Assembly: GCF_900101765.1 (NCBI RefSeq)
Contig: NZ_LT627735.1
Coordinates: 3,131,501-3,195,500, forward strand
DNA length: 64,000 nucleotides
Direction of reading: 5' to 3'
Source of the DNA: Nonlabens sp. Hel1_33_55
GTDB lineage: Bacteria > Bacteroidota > Bacteroidia > Flavobacteriales > Flavobacteriaceae
The notes under the pieces were generated by a model that saw only the letters and a list, made by a program, of their open reading frames with translations, had not been told where the DNA came from and made no database searches. Position numbers and translations under genes: made by a program. Positions 44,428-53,793 of this stretch are shown here, piece after piece (position 1 is the stretch's first letter; each line of letters begins with the position of its first letter).

Positions 44428-45735
44428 ATGAATCAATCCGTACAAGGTTTTTCAAAGCTTTCCAAATCCCAAAAAGTAGACTGGTTGATTTCCAACCATC
44501 TCGACAACGACGATACCGCAAGAACGACGATCCTTCAATACTGGAATACAGATGAGAAGCTGCAGGAATTGCACGATGGTTTTAGTGAGAATACGATTAC
44601 TAATTTTTATTTGCCTTTAGGTTTATCGCCTAATTTTTTAATCAATGACCAGCTCAAAACTATTCCCATGGTTATTGAAGAGAGCAGTGTAGTGGCTGCT
44701 GCGAGCAAGGCAGCAAAGTTTTGGTTGCAACGTGGTGGCTTCAAAACGACCATTAAGGGCACTACAAAATCAGGGCAGGTACATATTAAATATGATGGAT
44801 TGCGCAGTGAGATGGAAGCTTTTTACGCTTTCGCGAAAGCGGACTTACTTCAATCCATACAACAAATCAACGCCAGCATGAAATCTAGAGGTGGCGGCCT
44901 GCAAGAACTACGATTGGTAGATAAAACGGAAGCCTTAAGAGGTTATTACCAACTGCACGCGACCTTTGACACACGCGATGCGATGGGCGCCAACTTCATC
45001 AACACAGTCCTAGAGCAACTGGCAACAACGTTCAAACAAAAAGCTGCTGATTTTCAAGGTTTCTCCATCGCCCAACCAGAAGTGATCATGTCCATCTTGA
45101 GTAACTACGTCCCAGAATGCCTGGTGAACGTCAAGGTCTCATGTCCTGTGGAAGATATAGGCACGATAAACGGTGTTACAGGTGCAGGATTTGCTCGCAA
45201 ATTTGTGGAAGCAGTGGAGATTGCCACGGTAGAGCCTTATCGCGCGGTCACCCATAACAAAGGAATAATGAACGGAATCGATGCTGTCGTACTGGCAACC
45301 GGCAACGATTTTCGAGCAGTAGAAGCTGGAGTACATGCGTATGCGGCCCGTAGTGGTCAGTACCGCAGTCTAACCAGCGCGAGTGTAGAAGATGAGGTTT
45401 TTACATTTGAAGCAGATTTTCCGCTGGCGCTGGGAACTGTTGGTGGTCTAACATCTATACATCCATTAGCCAAATTATCCCTTCAAATCATGGGACAGCC
45501 CAATGTACAGGAATTAATGTCGATTACCGCAGTCTGTGGATTGGCACAAAATTTTGCGGCACTCCATTCATTGGTAACCACTGGAATCCAATCAGGTCAT
45601 ATGAAAATGCATTTGACCAATATGCTGGAACAAATTGGAGCCGCTGATGCCGAGAAAAAAGCGTTGAGAAAAGAATTCAAGGATAAAACACCCAGTTTTT
45701 CCGCCTTGAAAGAATCGCTTGCAAAAATGCGCTAA
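44428..45735 (+). CDS. mvaA: hydroxymethylglutaryl-CoA reductase, class II
   Basis: A 435-residue enzyme that reduces HMG-CoA to mevalonate. Class II features are ENTITNFYLPLGLSPNF and the catalytic Glu in VIEESSVVAAASKAAKFW near residue 90. The NAD(P)-side DAMGANFIN is also present, with the catalytic Lys in THNKGIMNGIDAV near 277, Asp just after it, and the C-terminal His in TGIQSGHMKMHL near 392. A mevalonate pathway for isoprenoids exists in the same window, so its role is biosynthetic. The stop and the next start overlap by one base. The palindrome encodes AFAKA at residues 134-138. Confidence 0.95.
   Translation: MNQSVQGFSKLSKSQKVDWLISNHLDNDDTARTTILQYWNTDEKLQELHDGFSENTITNFYLPLGLSPNFLINDQLKTIPMVIEESSVVAAASKAAKFWLQRGGFKTTIKGTTKSGQVHIKYDGLRSEMEAFYAFAKADLLQSIQQINASMKSRGGGLQELRLVDKTEALRGYYQLHATFDTRDAMGANFINTVLEQLATTFKQKAADFQGFSIAQPEVIMSILSNYVPECLVNVKVSCPVEDIGTINGVTGAGFARKFVEAVEIATVEPYRAVTHNKGIMNGIDAVVLATGNDFRAVEAGVHAYAARSGQYRSLTSASVEDEVFTFEADFPLALGTVGGLTSIHPLAKLSLQIMGQPNVQELMSITAVCGLAQNFAALHSLVTTGIQSGHMKMHLTNMLEQIGAADAEKKALRKEFKDKTPSFSALKESLAKMR
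44827..44840. repeat. iterated palindrome copy 13 (coding)
   Basis: Perfect core, read as AFAKA in HMG-CoA reductase. Confidence 0.95.
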
Positions 45736-46676
45736 TGGAAACAGCTACTTCGTTATTTAAAGTTGAGAAAGCCTCGTTTTCGGCTCACGGTAAATTTTTA
45801 CTTACTGGTGAATATGCCGTTCTCGATAACGTGGATGCACTTGCCATACCGCTCAAACTTGACCAACGGCTTGAAATCGTACCACGATCTGATGAAAGCA
45901 TACAGTGGACGAGTTACAATGTGGATGGAACAATTTGGTTTCAAGATTCTTTTGAAATAGAGCAAATCACTGACGTGAGGTTTAAGGGTGAAAGTGATGT
46001 TTCCAAAAAACTGATTGAAATTTTGAGAACTGCACTGGAGCTGGTTGGTTTGGTTAATTTTAGCAATGGTTTTGAAGCTACCACTCAGTTGGACTTTGAT
46101 TATAAATCGGGTATGGGAACTAGTTCGACGCTTATTTCCATGGTGTCTCAATGGTTGGGTTGCGATCCTTATGAATTGCAGTTCAAATGTTTTGGCGGTA
46201 GTGGTTACGACATCGCCTGCGCACAAGCCGACTCACCTATAGTATATAATTATAACGACGGACAACCGCAAGTTGTTCCTATAAGCTATCAGCCAGAATT
46301 TAAAGATCATTTGTTCTTTGTGTACCTCAATCAAAAGCAGGACAGTCGTGACTCTATTGCCAGCTTCAATCCTGACAATCTAACTCAAGAGAACAGAGAC
46401 CGACTGAATGAAATGCCCAAGACATTCCTAGAAACCGAAGTTGATTTATCAGCTTTTCAGGAATTACTGCAAAAGCACGAGGCAATCATTGGTGAATTGA
46501 TACTAATGCAACCCGTAAAAAAAGCCCAGTTTCCAGAATATGTAGGTGCCATCAAATCCTTAGGCGGTTGGGGTGGCGATTATGTTATGGTTACTGGAGA
46601 TGAAATTGCTCAACAATATTTCGTTGGCAAAGGATTCACGCAGATTTACAGCTGGAACGATGTCGTTTTAGATTGA
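45735..46676 (+). CDS. GYDIA-family GHMP kinase, probable phosphomevalonate kinase role
   Basis: A 313-residue GHMP kinase-like protein with substrate segment AHGKFLLTGEYAVLDNVDAL, a phosphate loop SGMGTSSTLISMVSQWLG near residue 132 and the signature GGSGYDIACAQADSP near 158. The GYDIA name is used for a Bacteroidota group. The mevalonate route needs a phosphomevalonate kinase, and the window offers mevalonate kinase, decarboxylase and this third kinase coupled by a one-base overlap to HMG-CoA reductase. That role is therefore a reasonable inference but is not proven by sequence. Confidence 0.85.
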   Translation: METATSLFKVEKASFSAHGKFLLTGEYAVLDNVDALAIPLKLDQRLEIVPRSDESIQWTSYNVDGTIWFQDSFEIEQITDVRFKGESDVSKKLIEILRTALELVGLVNFSNGFEATTQLDFDYKSGMGTSSTLISMVSQWLGCDPYELQFKCFGGSGYDIACAQADSPIVYNYNDGQPQVVPISYQPEFKDHLFFVYLNQKQDSRDSIASFNPDNLTQENRDRLNEMPKTFLETEVDLSAFQELLQKHEAIIGELILMQPVKKAQFPEYVGAIKSLGGWGGDYVMVTGDEIAQQYFVGKGFTQIYSWNDVVLD

Positions 46677-46740
46677 TGGATTCTTCTAAATTGGAATTTT
46701 AAGAATACGGTAAATCCTGAGTGATTGGTGGGTACAAATA

Positions 46741-46780
46741 AAAACGCCTTTTCAAATTAATGAAAAGGCGTTTTTTATGG
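46741..46780. terminator. bidirectional terminator between GYDIA kinase and ppiD-like gene
   Basis: A perfect 14-bp stem (46741-46754 with 46761-46774) and loop AATTAA. T-runs follow on both strands, so it serves both convergent genes. Confidence 0.92.
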
Positions 46781-46793
46781 TTAGCTCAGAATC

Positions 46794-48911
46794 CTAGTAG
46801 AATACTGATCTTTTGTCTTCAATCTTAGTGGCTTTTTTCAAAGCTTCAACCAACGCAGAGGTTGATTGATTAGCCGTACGTTGTGCCACAGTTCTAGAAT
46901 CATTTGTGTAGTTATCAAGATCAGGAGCATTATCAATACCTGTAAGCTTGATCACAAAAACACCTTTGTCTCCTGCAATAGGAGCAGAGGTTTGTCCTTC
47001 TTTAAGGCCAAATGCCGTTCCAACAACTTTAGGCTCTTGACCTACACCAGCAAGAACTGGTGACATACGGTTTACTGCATTAGCAGTGCTTACCTGTTGC
47101 TTTTGATTGGTAGCGATAGTATTCAAGTCAGTAGAATTGATCTTAGCTTTGATCATCTCTGCTTTTTTCTTGTTTCTTAAGATAGGAGTTACCTTAGGAC
47201 TAGCTTCTTCCACAGTCATCAAACCTTCCTCACTTACTCGTGATAACTTAACGACCACATAACCTTGAGTAGTTTCAAAACGTTCCACATCACCAACTTC
47301 ACGATCATTATTGAACGACCATTTTACAATGTCACGATTACGACCTAAAGCAGGAAGACTTTCATCCAGAGCTTTAAGGTTTCTTACTGGTGTTGCTGTA
47401 ACCTCGTATTCCTTAGCTAGCTCGTCAAAATCTCCAGATTCTGCCGCTTGTTGGAATTTTTGAGTTTTAGTGTATAATGATTTGCTTGTTGACTTTGATG
47501 CGTTAACTCTTTTTGCAACGGTAGCAAGCTTGATAGCTTCTCCAGCACCAGCTGTTTCATCAATTCTAATTACGTGATAACCAAAATCACTTTCTGCCAC
47601 ACCAACAGTACCTTCGTTGTTCGCATAAAGAAATTTGGTATAACCTGGAGCAAATTGAGCTGCATTACCTGAATAAACTACCCAACCTAAATCCTGTGCT
47701 AGGATTTGTGGTTCGTTCTCCTGATAATATTCATATTTCTCATCGTAGTTATCCTTGCTTTGACCAATGGTTCCTAGAATGCTATCTGCCATTTTCTTTG
47801 CAGCAGCTTTATCACGAGTTACATCAGATCCAGCTCTGGATGCGCCTGCAAAGGAGACTAGTATGTGTCTGTTCTTGACACTGTCATTGATGGTTTTTTT
47901 ATCCTCAATTTTAGAGATCTTAGCAAATTCGCCATCGTTGTAAGGGCCATAAATTTCACCTACACTTAAATTAGTCAATTCACGCTGCGATGGAGTCAAG
48001 CTAGAAACCATTGTGTATCGATTGGAGTAAGGAAGATCAGAATTTGCGTTAATAAATAATTCTGTGTTCTGAGTGTCTCTCAAACCTGCTACAGATTCGG
48101 TTTTCTTAGTCTGCTCATTATATTGATTGGCTTTGCTGCCTATCAAAGAACTTAATTCTTTGTTGATAGCAGTTACATCTTCTGTTGACGCCTTATCCTC
48201 AAACAAAACATACTCAATGTCACGTTGAGCATCTGCCTGGAATTGCTTCTCGTTTTTCTTGATGTAGTCTTTAATGTCAGATTTGATAATTTCTACAGCA
48301 GAATCTGATATGCTAGAGTAAGGTATATTGACGTATTGAAAATCACGTTTGTCATTTTCTAATCTGTAGGCAAACTCACCATCTGTTCTAGTTCCAATAA
48401 CACCACTTTTAAGTAGTGTAAAAAGTTTTTGCTGGCGTACTTGATTTTCTGCACTGGCAAGGTCTTGCGCCCATCCTTGTGGGTTTTGAGTTGCAGCTTG
48501 ATTCACGTACTGCGCAAAAAGAGCATCAGAAAACTGACCGTTTTCGTCCTGAAATTGAGGAAATCTAGCGTAAGCTGCTTTCATATAATTAGAAACCTCT
48601 TCATCAGTCACCTGAATACCGGCTTCATCGATTTGTTGCTTTAACACAGCGTCACGAACTTGTTGTTCCCACACACCATTAACGGCTTGTATCGTTGACA
48701 TTCCAGCACGTTGATTCATGCTCGCTTCAACCTGTCTGGTGAATTGTTGACGATCAAGTTCTGTATCGCCCACATAACCTATAACGTTTTGATCCTCGCT
48801 AGTAAAACTTCCTTGACGTATCAAGTCACCTATGATAAAGGCAAAAAGTGCTAGTGCAATAATGATAATCAGAATAACTCCTTGAGACCTGATTTTACCT
48901 AAAATGGCCAT
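46794..48911 (-). CDS. ppiD: PpiD/SurA-like periplasmic peptidyl-prolyl isomerase
   Basis: A 705-residue foldase anchored by one N-terminal helix (about 12-32, GVILIIIIALALFAFIIGDL). A SurA/PpiD-type N-terminal chaperone domain lies at about 40-200. A parvulin rotamase domain (about 345-455) contains NRHILVSFAGASR, then LGWVVYSG and FGYHVIRIDE. A second, degenerate rotamase-like region follows. It helps fold outer membrane proteins. Length and topology match the Bacteroidota homologues placed upstream of the CNNM/lptC cluster. Confidence 0.9.
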   Translation of the reverse strand: MAILGKIRSQGVILIIIIALALFAFIIGDLIRQGSFTSEDQNVIGYVGDTELDRQQFTRQVEASMNQRAGMSTIQAVNGVWEQQVRDAVLKQQIDEAGIQVTDEEVSNYMKAAYARFPQFQDENGQFSDALFAQYVNQAATQNPQGWAQDLASAENQVRQQKLFTLLKSGVIGTRTDGEFAYRLENDKRDFQYVNIPYSSISDSAVEIIKSDIKDYIKKNEKQFQADAQRDIEYVLFEDKASTEDVTAINKELSSLIGSKANQYNEQTKKTESVAGLRDTQNTELFINANSDLPYSNRYTMVSSLTPSQRELTNLSVGEIYGPYNDGEFAKISKIEDKKTINDSVKNRHILVSFAGASRAGSDVTRDKAAAKKMADSILGTIGQSKDNYDEKYEYYQENEPQILAQDLGWVVYSGNAAQFAPGYTKFLYANNEGTVGVAESDFGYHVIRIDETAGAGEAIKLATVAKRVNASKSTSKSLYTKTQKFQQAAESGDFDELAKEYEVTATPVRNLKALDESLPALGRNRDIVKWSFNNDREVGDVERFETTQGYVVVKLSRVSEEGLMTVEEASPKVTPILRNKKKAEMIKAKINSTDLNTIATNQKQQVSTANAVNRMSPVLAGVGQEPKVVGTAFGLKEGQTSAPIAGDKGVFVIKLTGIDNAPDLDNYTNDSRTVAQRTANQSTSALVEALKKATKIEDKRSVFY

Positions 48912-49044
48912 GCTCTGTATTTTAAATTTAAACGGTGGCGAAAATAGCGTTTTCCGCTCAATTATGGAAGTTGAAAGTTCTTTAAAAGTCCTTAGAGAAC
49001 TGGATAGTTAATTACTTGTGGTTGTGCATGATGTATCTGGTTAC

Positions 49045-49058
49045 GCTTTCGCGAAAGC
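49045..49058. repeat. iterated palindrome copy 14 (intergenic)
   Basis: Perfect core with right arm CGAACT. It lies in the 210-base gap upstream of ppiD and downstream of the CNNM gene. The rest of that gap shows no other feature. Confidence 0.95.
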
Positions 49059-49121
49059 GAACTCATTTTCAAACATTGCTTTAAACAAGAATAGTTAAGT
49101 TCTCAATTAGTAATCTGACAA

Positions 49122-50396
49122 CTATTCTTCAGGAATGATATTGAGTTCTACCAGGTCAATTTTGTTATTTGATTTCTCTAGAATTTTGAATGCAAATTGC
49201 TCCACAATTACCTCTTCCTGTTCATTTGGGATATTCTCTGTAACGTGAACAATCAGGCCACCTAGAGTTTCATACTGTTCACTTTCTGGAAGATCCAGTT
49301 TGAAGCGTTCATTTACATAATCAACCTCTAGTCGAGCGCTTAATTTAAAGCTGGTATCACTCAACTGGCTCTCAATGAGTTGATCAGAATCATGCTCATC
49401 CTCAATCTCACCGAATAGTTCTTCCACAATATCCTCAACTGTGATGAGCCCAGAAGTACCGCCGTACTCGTCTAAAACTATGGCAATACTTTTATGGCGT
49501 TTGATGAGTATATTTAATACATCCTTGACCAGCATGGTTTCTGGAACATTGATCACATCACGACGTATTTGTGTAATTTCTTCTGGAGATTTGAACAGGT
49601 CAAAACTGTGAACGTATCCTGTGATATCATCCATTGTATCCACATGAGTCAAGATTTTACTCAAACCTGTGGCGACAAATTTTTTGCTTAACTCTTTAAT
49701 TTCAGAACTTTCCTGAACGGACACCATCTCAGTTCTAGGCACCATGACCTCGCGAGCTTTAAGCCCTCCAAAATCCAAGGCATTTTGAAAAATCTGAATT
49801 TCAGTATCTACATCTTCCTGCTCTTGGGCGCTTTCCATTTGCTCTGTGATGTAGTTTCCCAACTCCAATTTTGAAAAGGAAAGCTGGATTTCATCGCCTT
49901 TGGATTTGAAAAAAGTTTTCAAAACAAAGTCTGACAATTGAATACAGAACCATGATATACCCCAAAATAACAGGTAAAACATATATGCTGGAATGGCAAA
50001 AAACTTGAGAAGCTCGTTGGCATAAATCTGGAAGAATACTTTAGGCAGAAATTCTGCAGTAAGTAAAATTACCAACGTCGAGATAACAGTTTGAAGCAAT
50101 AGCAGTTGAAAGGCATTATCAACTAGTGGTGGATACCATTCTGCCAGTTGTACGGTGAGCAAATCACCCATCGCAAAACCGTAGACTACCAGCGCTACAC
50201 TATTACCAATCAACATTGTGATGATAAACTTTGAAGGCTGTGCCGTCAGGTTTCGTAACACGCGGCCAATAAAGTCCTGCTGGCGTTTTTCCAGCTCAAT
50301 GTGGATCTTGTTAGAGGAAACATAAGCGATCTCCATTCCAGAGAAAAAAGCACTCAAAATGAGCATGCTTATGATAAGAAGAATTTGTTCGAACAT
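49122..50396 (-). CDS. CNNM-transmembrane / CBS / CorC_HlyC domain protein
   Basis: A 424-residue 'hemolysin family' protein. An N-terminal DUF21/CNNM membrane domain (about 1-190, AFFSGMEIAYVSSNKIHIEL) precedes two CBS domains (about 205-330, with REVMVPRTEMVSV and DEYGGTSGLITVEDIVEELF). A C-terminal CorC_HlyC domain ends the protein. Such proteins are linked to magnesium or cobalt efflux; GldE of gliding bacteria shares this architecture, but the context here (lptC run) does not support calling it GldE. The start overlaps the stop of the small membrane gene by one base. Confidence 0.88.
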   Translation of the reverse strand: MFEQILLIISMLILSAFFSGMEIAYVSSNKIHIELEKRQQDFIGRVLRNLTAQPSKFIITMLIGNSVALVVYGFAMGDLLTVQLAEWYPPLVDNAFQLLLLQTVISTLVILLTAEFLPKVFFQIYANELLKFFAIPAYMFYLLFWGISWFCIQLSDFVLKTFFKSKGDEIQLSFSKLELGNYITEQMESAQEQEDVDTEIQIFQNALDFGGLKAREVMVPRTEMVSVQESSEIKELSKKFVATGLSKILTHVDTMDDITGYVHSFDLFKSPEEITQIRRDVINVPETMLVKDVLNILIKRHKSIAIVLDEYGGTSGLITVEDIVEELFGEIEDEHDSDQLIESQLSDTSFKLSARLEVDYVNERFKLDLPESEQYETLGGLIVHVTENIPNEQEEVIVEQFAFKILEKSNNKIDLVELNIIPEE

Positions 50397-50590
50397 TACG
50401 GTTTGTTGCGATCTTCAAATCTACGACGAAAACGTCTCTTGAAGAAAAACATAAAAATGGCGAGCGCCGCCATTCCAAATAGCATGTAGGAACGTTGTGG
50501 CGACGCGCCCAGTTCATAGATGCCTGTTATTATAAATAGTACAGCAAAAAATAAGTAAGCGTACTCAAAGTATTTGAAGAATTTACCCAT
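50396..50590 (-). CDS. small membrane protein, two helices
   Basis: A 64-residue protein with two hydrophobic segments (about 9-26 and 34-50) and a very basic C-terminus (KRRFRRRFEDRNKP). The family is not recognised. It is embedded between lptC and the CNNM gene with overlaps on both sides (8 bases and 1 base), so it is very likely expressed. The positive-inside rule places both ends in the cytoplasm. Confidence 0.75.
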   Translation of the reverse strand: MGKFFKYFEYAYLFFAVLFIITGIYELGASPQRSYMLFGMAALAIFMFFFKRRFRRRFEDRNKP

Positions 50591-51158
50591 CAGTTGGTTT
50601 TACATAATATTGATCTCGAGCATTGCGCACGAGAGCTTCGGTTAGTTTCTCATTAGAATCTATAATATCGCCAGAAGTTTGACTGCTGTTATTCAATTCA
50701 GTTCTAAATGGTTGATTGGTAAAAATCCACTTGGATTTTTGATCCCAATATAATTGATCACCATAGAACTTATTACCATCTGTTGTTTCTATAACTACAT
50801 TTCCTGTGAGGTCCACGAGATCAGTCTCATTGTAGATCACTCCATGATCTGACGTTATAGTCGTTTTATTCACCGCCGTTGAATCTTTGGTGTCATAAAC
50901 CTCTACTTTCAATCCATCTGGAAATTCTGTGTAGGGAAACTCATCGTTGGAGTAATCAAGCATCAATTTTCCTGAAAGAGTGATTTTTAATCGACCGCTA
51001 TCTGTATGCTTCAATAGCATATTTTCAACCTCATTAGTAGGTTCATTGGAGACTGTATTCATTTTGGCAATCTCTTCCAAATTATCTGTACATGCCAAAA
51101 AACAGATCACGGCTATTGCCGTGATCGTTATTTTTAGAATGTTTTGAATTCTTATCAT
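50583..51158 (-). CDS. lptC: LPS export ABC transporter periplasmic protein LptC
   Basis: A 191-residue bitopic or lipidated protein: N-terminal hydrophobic segment (ITITAIAVICFLACTDN) with a possible lipobox Cys, then the LptC jellyroll. The jellyroll contains MLDYSNDEFPYTEFPDGLKV and YNETDLVDLTGNVVIETTDG, the latter typical of the LptC/LptA fold. LptC links the LptBFG pump to the LptA bridge. It overlaps the small membrane gene by 8 bases and directly follows the TPR-like gene. Confidence 0.88.
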   Translation of the reverse strand: MIRIQNILKITITAIAVICFLACTDNLEEIAKMNTVSNEPTNEVENMLLKHTDSGRLKITLSGKLMLDYSNDEFPYTEFPDGLKVEVYDTKDSTAVNKTTITSDHGVIYNETDLVDLTGNVVIETTDGNKFYGDQLYWDQKSKWIFTNQPFRTELNNSSQTSGDIIDSNEKLTEALVRNARDQYYVKPTDG

Positions 51159-52511
51159 TTATGGTACTCTAACTGATTCTCCAACCCAACAACTAAAAGT
51201 GATGGTCTTACCAGACATGTTATCCATGAAGATATCCTGCTTTTGAGGTGCTCTACCATTATAGCTAGCTGCCGCTTGTGCTGCATTAGATTTTATGGAA
51301 GGATCTACTGCTGCCGCTTTATTTGCATATCGTGCTGCTACCCAGTTGATCGCTCTTTTCTCAAATATGGTTGATCCACAGCTATTAGCACTACTTGCAA
51401 TCATATTTGCAATTTGAAGGAATGGTGATCCAAAAGATGGCTTAGCATTGTTAGACTCAATAAATTCTCTTTTTGCACTACTGTATTGACCTTGATCTTT
51501 ATAAGCAATTCCCTTTTTGTAGTGAATTCTAGACTCTAGATCTTTATTTACACCTAAGGATATAGCTTGATCCCAATATTTGAATTTCTCAGATTGAGTT
51601 GTAGCGATGTTACCTAAACCATAAGCAGTTTTAGCACTTGGGTTAATATCATGTAATGCTTTTACTGATGTTATATACAATGGTGCATCTGTACATTCTT
51701 TAGCTTGTAATCTTCTTAGAACGTTTGATAACCACTTTTCATCAGTTTTCTTGTTTTCAAATTCTGCCTCATATAGCGGTATAAGTTTATCACAATCTGC
51801 AAGGGAACCTAGTGTAGCATTTACGCTTCCCATCACGATACCGTAGTTCTTGATGTTAGTTTCCTGTGCTTCCATATCGCTTTGCTCATCCTCAGTCAAA
51901 GAGCCAGTCGCTTCTTTATCCATGTAGTTGTTAAGGATCATACCTCTTTCATCTTGAACATTTTCAATTTGAAGAGTCAACTCATCATAAATATCAAAGA
52001 ATCCTTGAAGATCAATTTTTTGAGCTTCGTAGCGGTTTTCAACTAGCTTAAAGTAGGTGATCATCGCATTAGGATCTGTAAACTCCTCTGGATTATCTCT
52101 AAACTCTTTATCTAGTATGGCATATACCTCATCTTCAGTACCTATGTTGTACTTGTACATCGCACGAGCTTTTTCAACCATCTTTTTACTGACGTTGATT
52201 TTTCCTGGAAATCTATTGATCTGACCGTCGAACATCGCGATAAGCCCTTTGGCATTATCCATTTCAGTTCCTATTTCTTGTCTCAGTCTGTGCTCATAGA
52301 TGCGCTCGCCGTACTGGTAAATGGCAGCACTTGCGTCCGGACATTTGTTTACAAGTGGATCTAGCTGTTTAAAAGCCTCATCATAACTTCTTGCTTTTGC
52401 ATTTTCTGCAAAGATTTGAAGCATTACCGTACAGTCGTCTGCTTCTTGCGCTTTCGCGAAAGCGAAACTAAAAACGGCTATTGCTACCAGTAAGATGCTT
52501 TTCTTTTTCAT
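51159..52511 (-). CDS. exported TPR-like helical repeat protein
   Basis: A 450-residue protein with a signal peptide (MKKKSILLVAIAVFSFAFAK). The rest is almost entirely helical and rich in TPR-like pairs, such as AYGLGNIATTQSEKFKYWDQ, then YKKGIAYKDQGQYSSAKREF. No catalytic domain is seen. Flavobacterial orthologues commonly sit between coaX and lptC; function is unknown, perhaps an envelope assembly scaffold. The palindrome encodes the AFAKA that forms the predicted cleavage site (AKA before Gln). Confidence 0.78.
   Translation of the reverse strand: MKKKSILLVAIAVFSFAFAKAQEADDCTVMLQIFAENAKARSYDEAFKQLDPLVNKCPDASAAIYQYGERIYEHRLRQEIGTEMDNAKGLIAMFDGQINRFPGKINVSKKMVEKARAMYKYNIGTEDEVYAILDKEFRDNPEEFTDPNAMITYFKLVENRYEAQKIDLQGFFDIYDELTLQIENVQDERGMILNNYMDKEATGSLTEDEQSDMEAQETNIKNYGIVMGSVNATLGSLADCDKLIPLYEAEFENKKTDEKWLSNVLRRLQAKECTDAPLYITSVKALHDINPSAKTAYGLGNIATTQSEKFKYWDQAISLGVNKDLESRIHYKKGIAYKDQGQYSSAKREFIESNNAKPSFGSPFLQIANMIASSANSCGSTIFEKRAINWVAARYANKAAAVDPSIKSNAAQAAASYNGRAPQKQDIFMDNMSGKTITFSCWVGESVRVP
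52450..52463. repeat. iterated palindrome copy 15 (coding, signal peptide)
   Basis: Perfect core, read as AFAKA across the signal peptidase site of the TPR-like protein. Confidence 0.95.
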
Positions 52512-52545
52512 AGTAATGGTTTTATCGTGTTTTGTTAATTGGTTT

Positions 52546-53793
52546 CTAATTGTATCTTCTTTTTACAAACCAGCGGTCGTTCAATGATAAACCGATGGAT
52601 ATGCTTGCAAAATTTTCTTTTATTAATCCTGCATTTTCAGTACCACGCTGTCCTAATTCAAATCCAATGTTTGCATTTGAGAAAGCTCCTGTGCGTCCTA
52701 CTGGTAATCCTAATCCAAAAGATATGCCAAACTCATTGATCTCTTCATCGTTGATGATAAGGCCGTTCTCTTCATAGCGGATACCAGCACGGTAAACGAT
52801 TCTATCCCAATAGCTTGAGATACTATTATAATTTGGGATATAATATCCACCTACACGATAGGAAGAAGCATCAGTAAACGAACTGTTGTCTGGAGCGAAA
52901 GATCTGGAAGCGCTGGAACTGGATCCACGTAAGGAATATTCTGCAGCAACATTCCACTTGCGTGGCATCCCATAACCAAAGCCTACGGTTAGCTCTTGTG
53001 GTAACTTCAAGTCTTGTTTAGTCTCATCTCCAATTACAGTATTGACATTAGTTTCTATCAATCCTGAAAGGAAAAAAGTACTCAAGCTACGTACGTTTCT
53101 AGCAGAAATATCTGACTCTGGTTGGTACACGACCGATGCGTTAAAGCTATGACCATTTGATAGTATGGTATCATAGTTAAGAGCTAGGTTGTAGGATACG
53201 CCACTTAGATCTGTTTCATTGGTTTCATTGGTACCTTGTTCGATACCTTGAATAAAGACGCTTGAAGAATTAAGTTCTTCTCCAAAGTTGTATCTAAATT
53301 CTCCACCTATACTCAAGCCATTAAATAACTCGTGACCTATACTGAAGTATGCTCTATTGAGCGATCCTTCACCTGTAAAATTAGAATATTGGGGCAATTC
53401 AAAATTACCTATCCTATACCCAACAGACTGAATAGGAATCAAACCAAAACCAAAAGCAGTTTTAGGACTTACAGGAATACCGATGCTCAAGTATTCTATG
53501 GAAGTCGCATCGTATTGATCGCTACCTTCATCTGAATTTGCAAAAGTTTCTGTGTGTTCCAATCCTATGGCATAGGTAGTAAGCCTGAGCTTGCTATATG
53601 ACGCTGGGTTTTGAAGATTTAAGTGAATACTATCTGCATAACTGCGTATTCCAGCCATGCTACGATTCTCGATGGTGCCTCTAAATGTTTGCTGTCCCAA
53701 CCCGAAAAAGGAGTAAGGTGAGGAAGTACGTGATTGTGCCCAGCTACCTGTTAAGGCTAAAAGGAATATCACGGTGAAAATACTTCTAATCAT
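52546..53793 (-). CDS. outer membrane beta-barrel protein of unknown function
   Basis: A 415-residue protein with a signal peptide (FTVIFLLALTGSWAQS). Alternating beta-strand patterns typical of a FadL-like or general barrel follow: SPYSFFGLGQQTFRG, FGFGLIPIQSVGYRIG and EFGISFGLGLPVGRTGAFSN. The N-terminal SSPYSFFGLG is a recognisable opening of flavobacterial 'putative outer membrane protein' entries. It overlaps the coaX stop by 4 bases and is followed by the TPR-like gene, so it belongs to the coaX-lptC run. The substrate is unknown. Confidence 0.8.
   Translation of the reverse strand: MIRSIFTVIFLLALTGSWAQSRTSSPYSFFGLGQQTFRGTIENRSMAGIRSYADSIHLNLQNPASYSKLRLTTYAIGLEHTETFANSDEGSDQYDATSIEYLSIGIPVSPKTAFGFGLIPIQSVGYRIGNFELPQYSNFTGEGSLNRAYFSIGHELFNGLSIGGEFRYNFGEELNSSSVFIQGIEQGTNETNETDLSGVSYNLALNYDTILSNGHSFNASVVYQPESDISARNVRSLSTFFLSGLIETNVNTVIGDETKQDLKLPQELTVGFGYGMPRKWNVAAEYSLRGSSSSASRSFAPDNSSFTDASSYRVGGYYIPNYNSISSYWDRIVYRAGIRYEENGLIINDEEINEFGISFGLGLPVGRTGAFSNANIGFELGQRGTENAGLIKENFASISIGLSLNDRWFVKRRYN

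Noticed and set aside
49122..50396. Calling the CNNM/CBS protein GldE
   Set aside because: GldE shares the architecture, but the gene lies in the coaX-lptC run and no gliding gene is adjacent, so only the domain family is reported.
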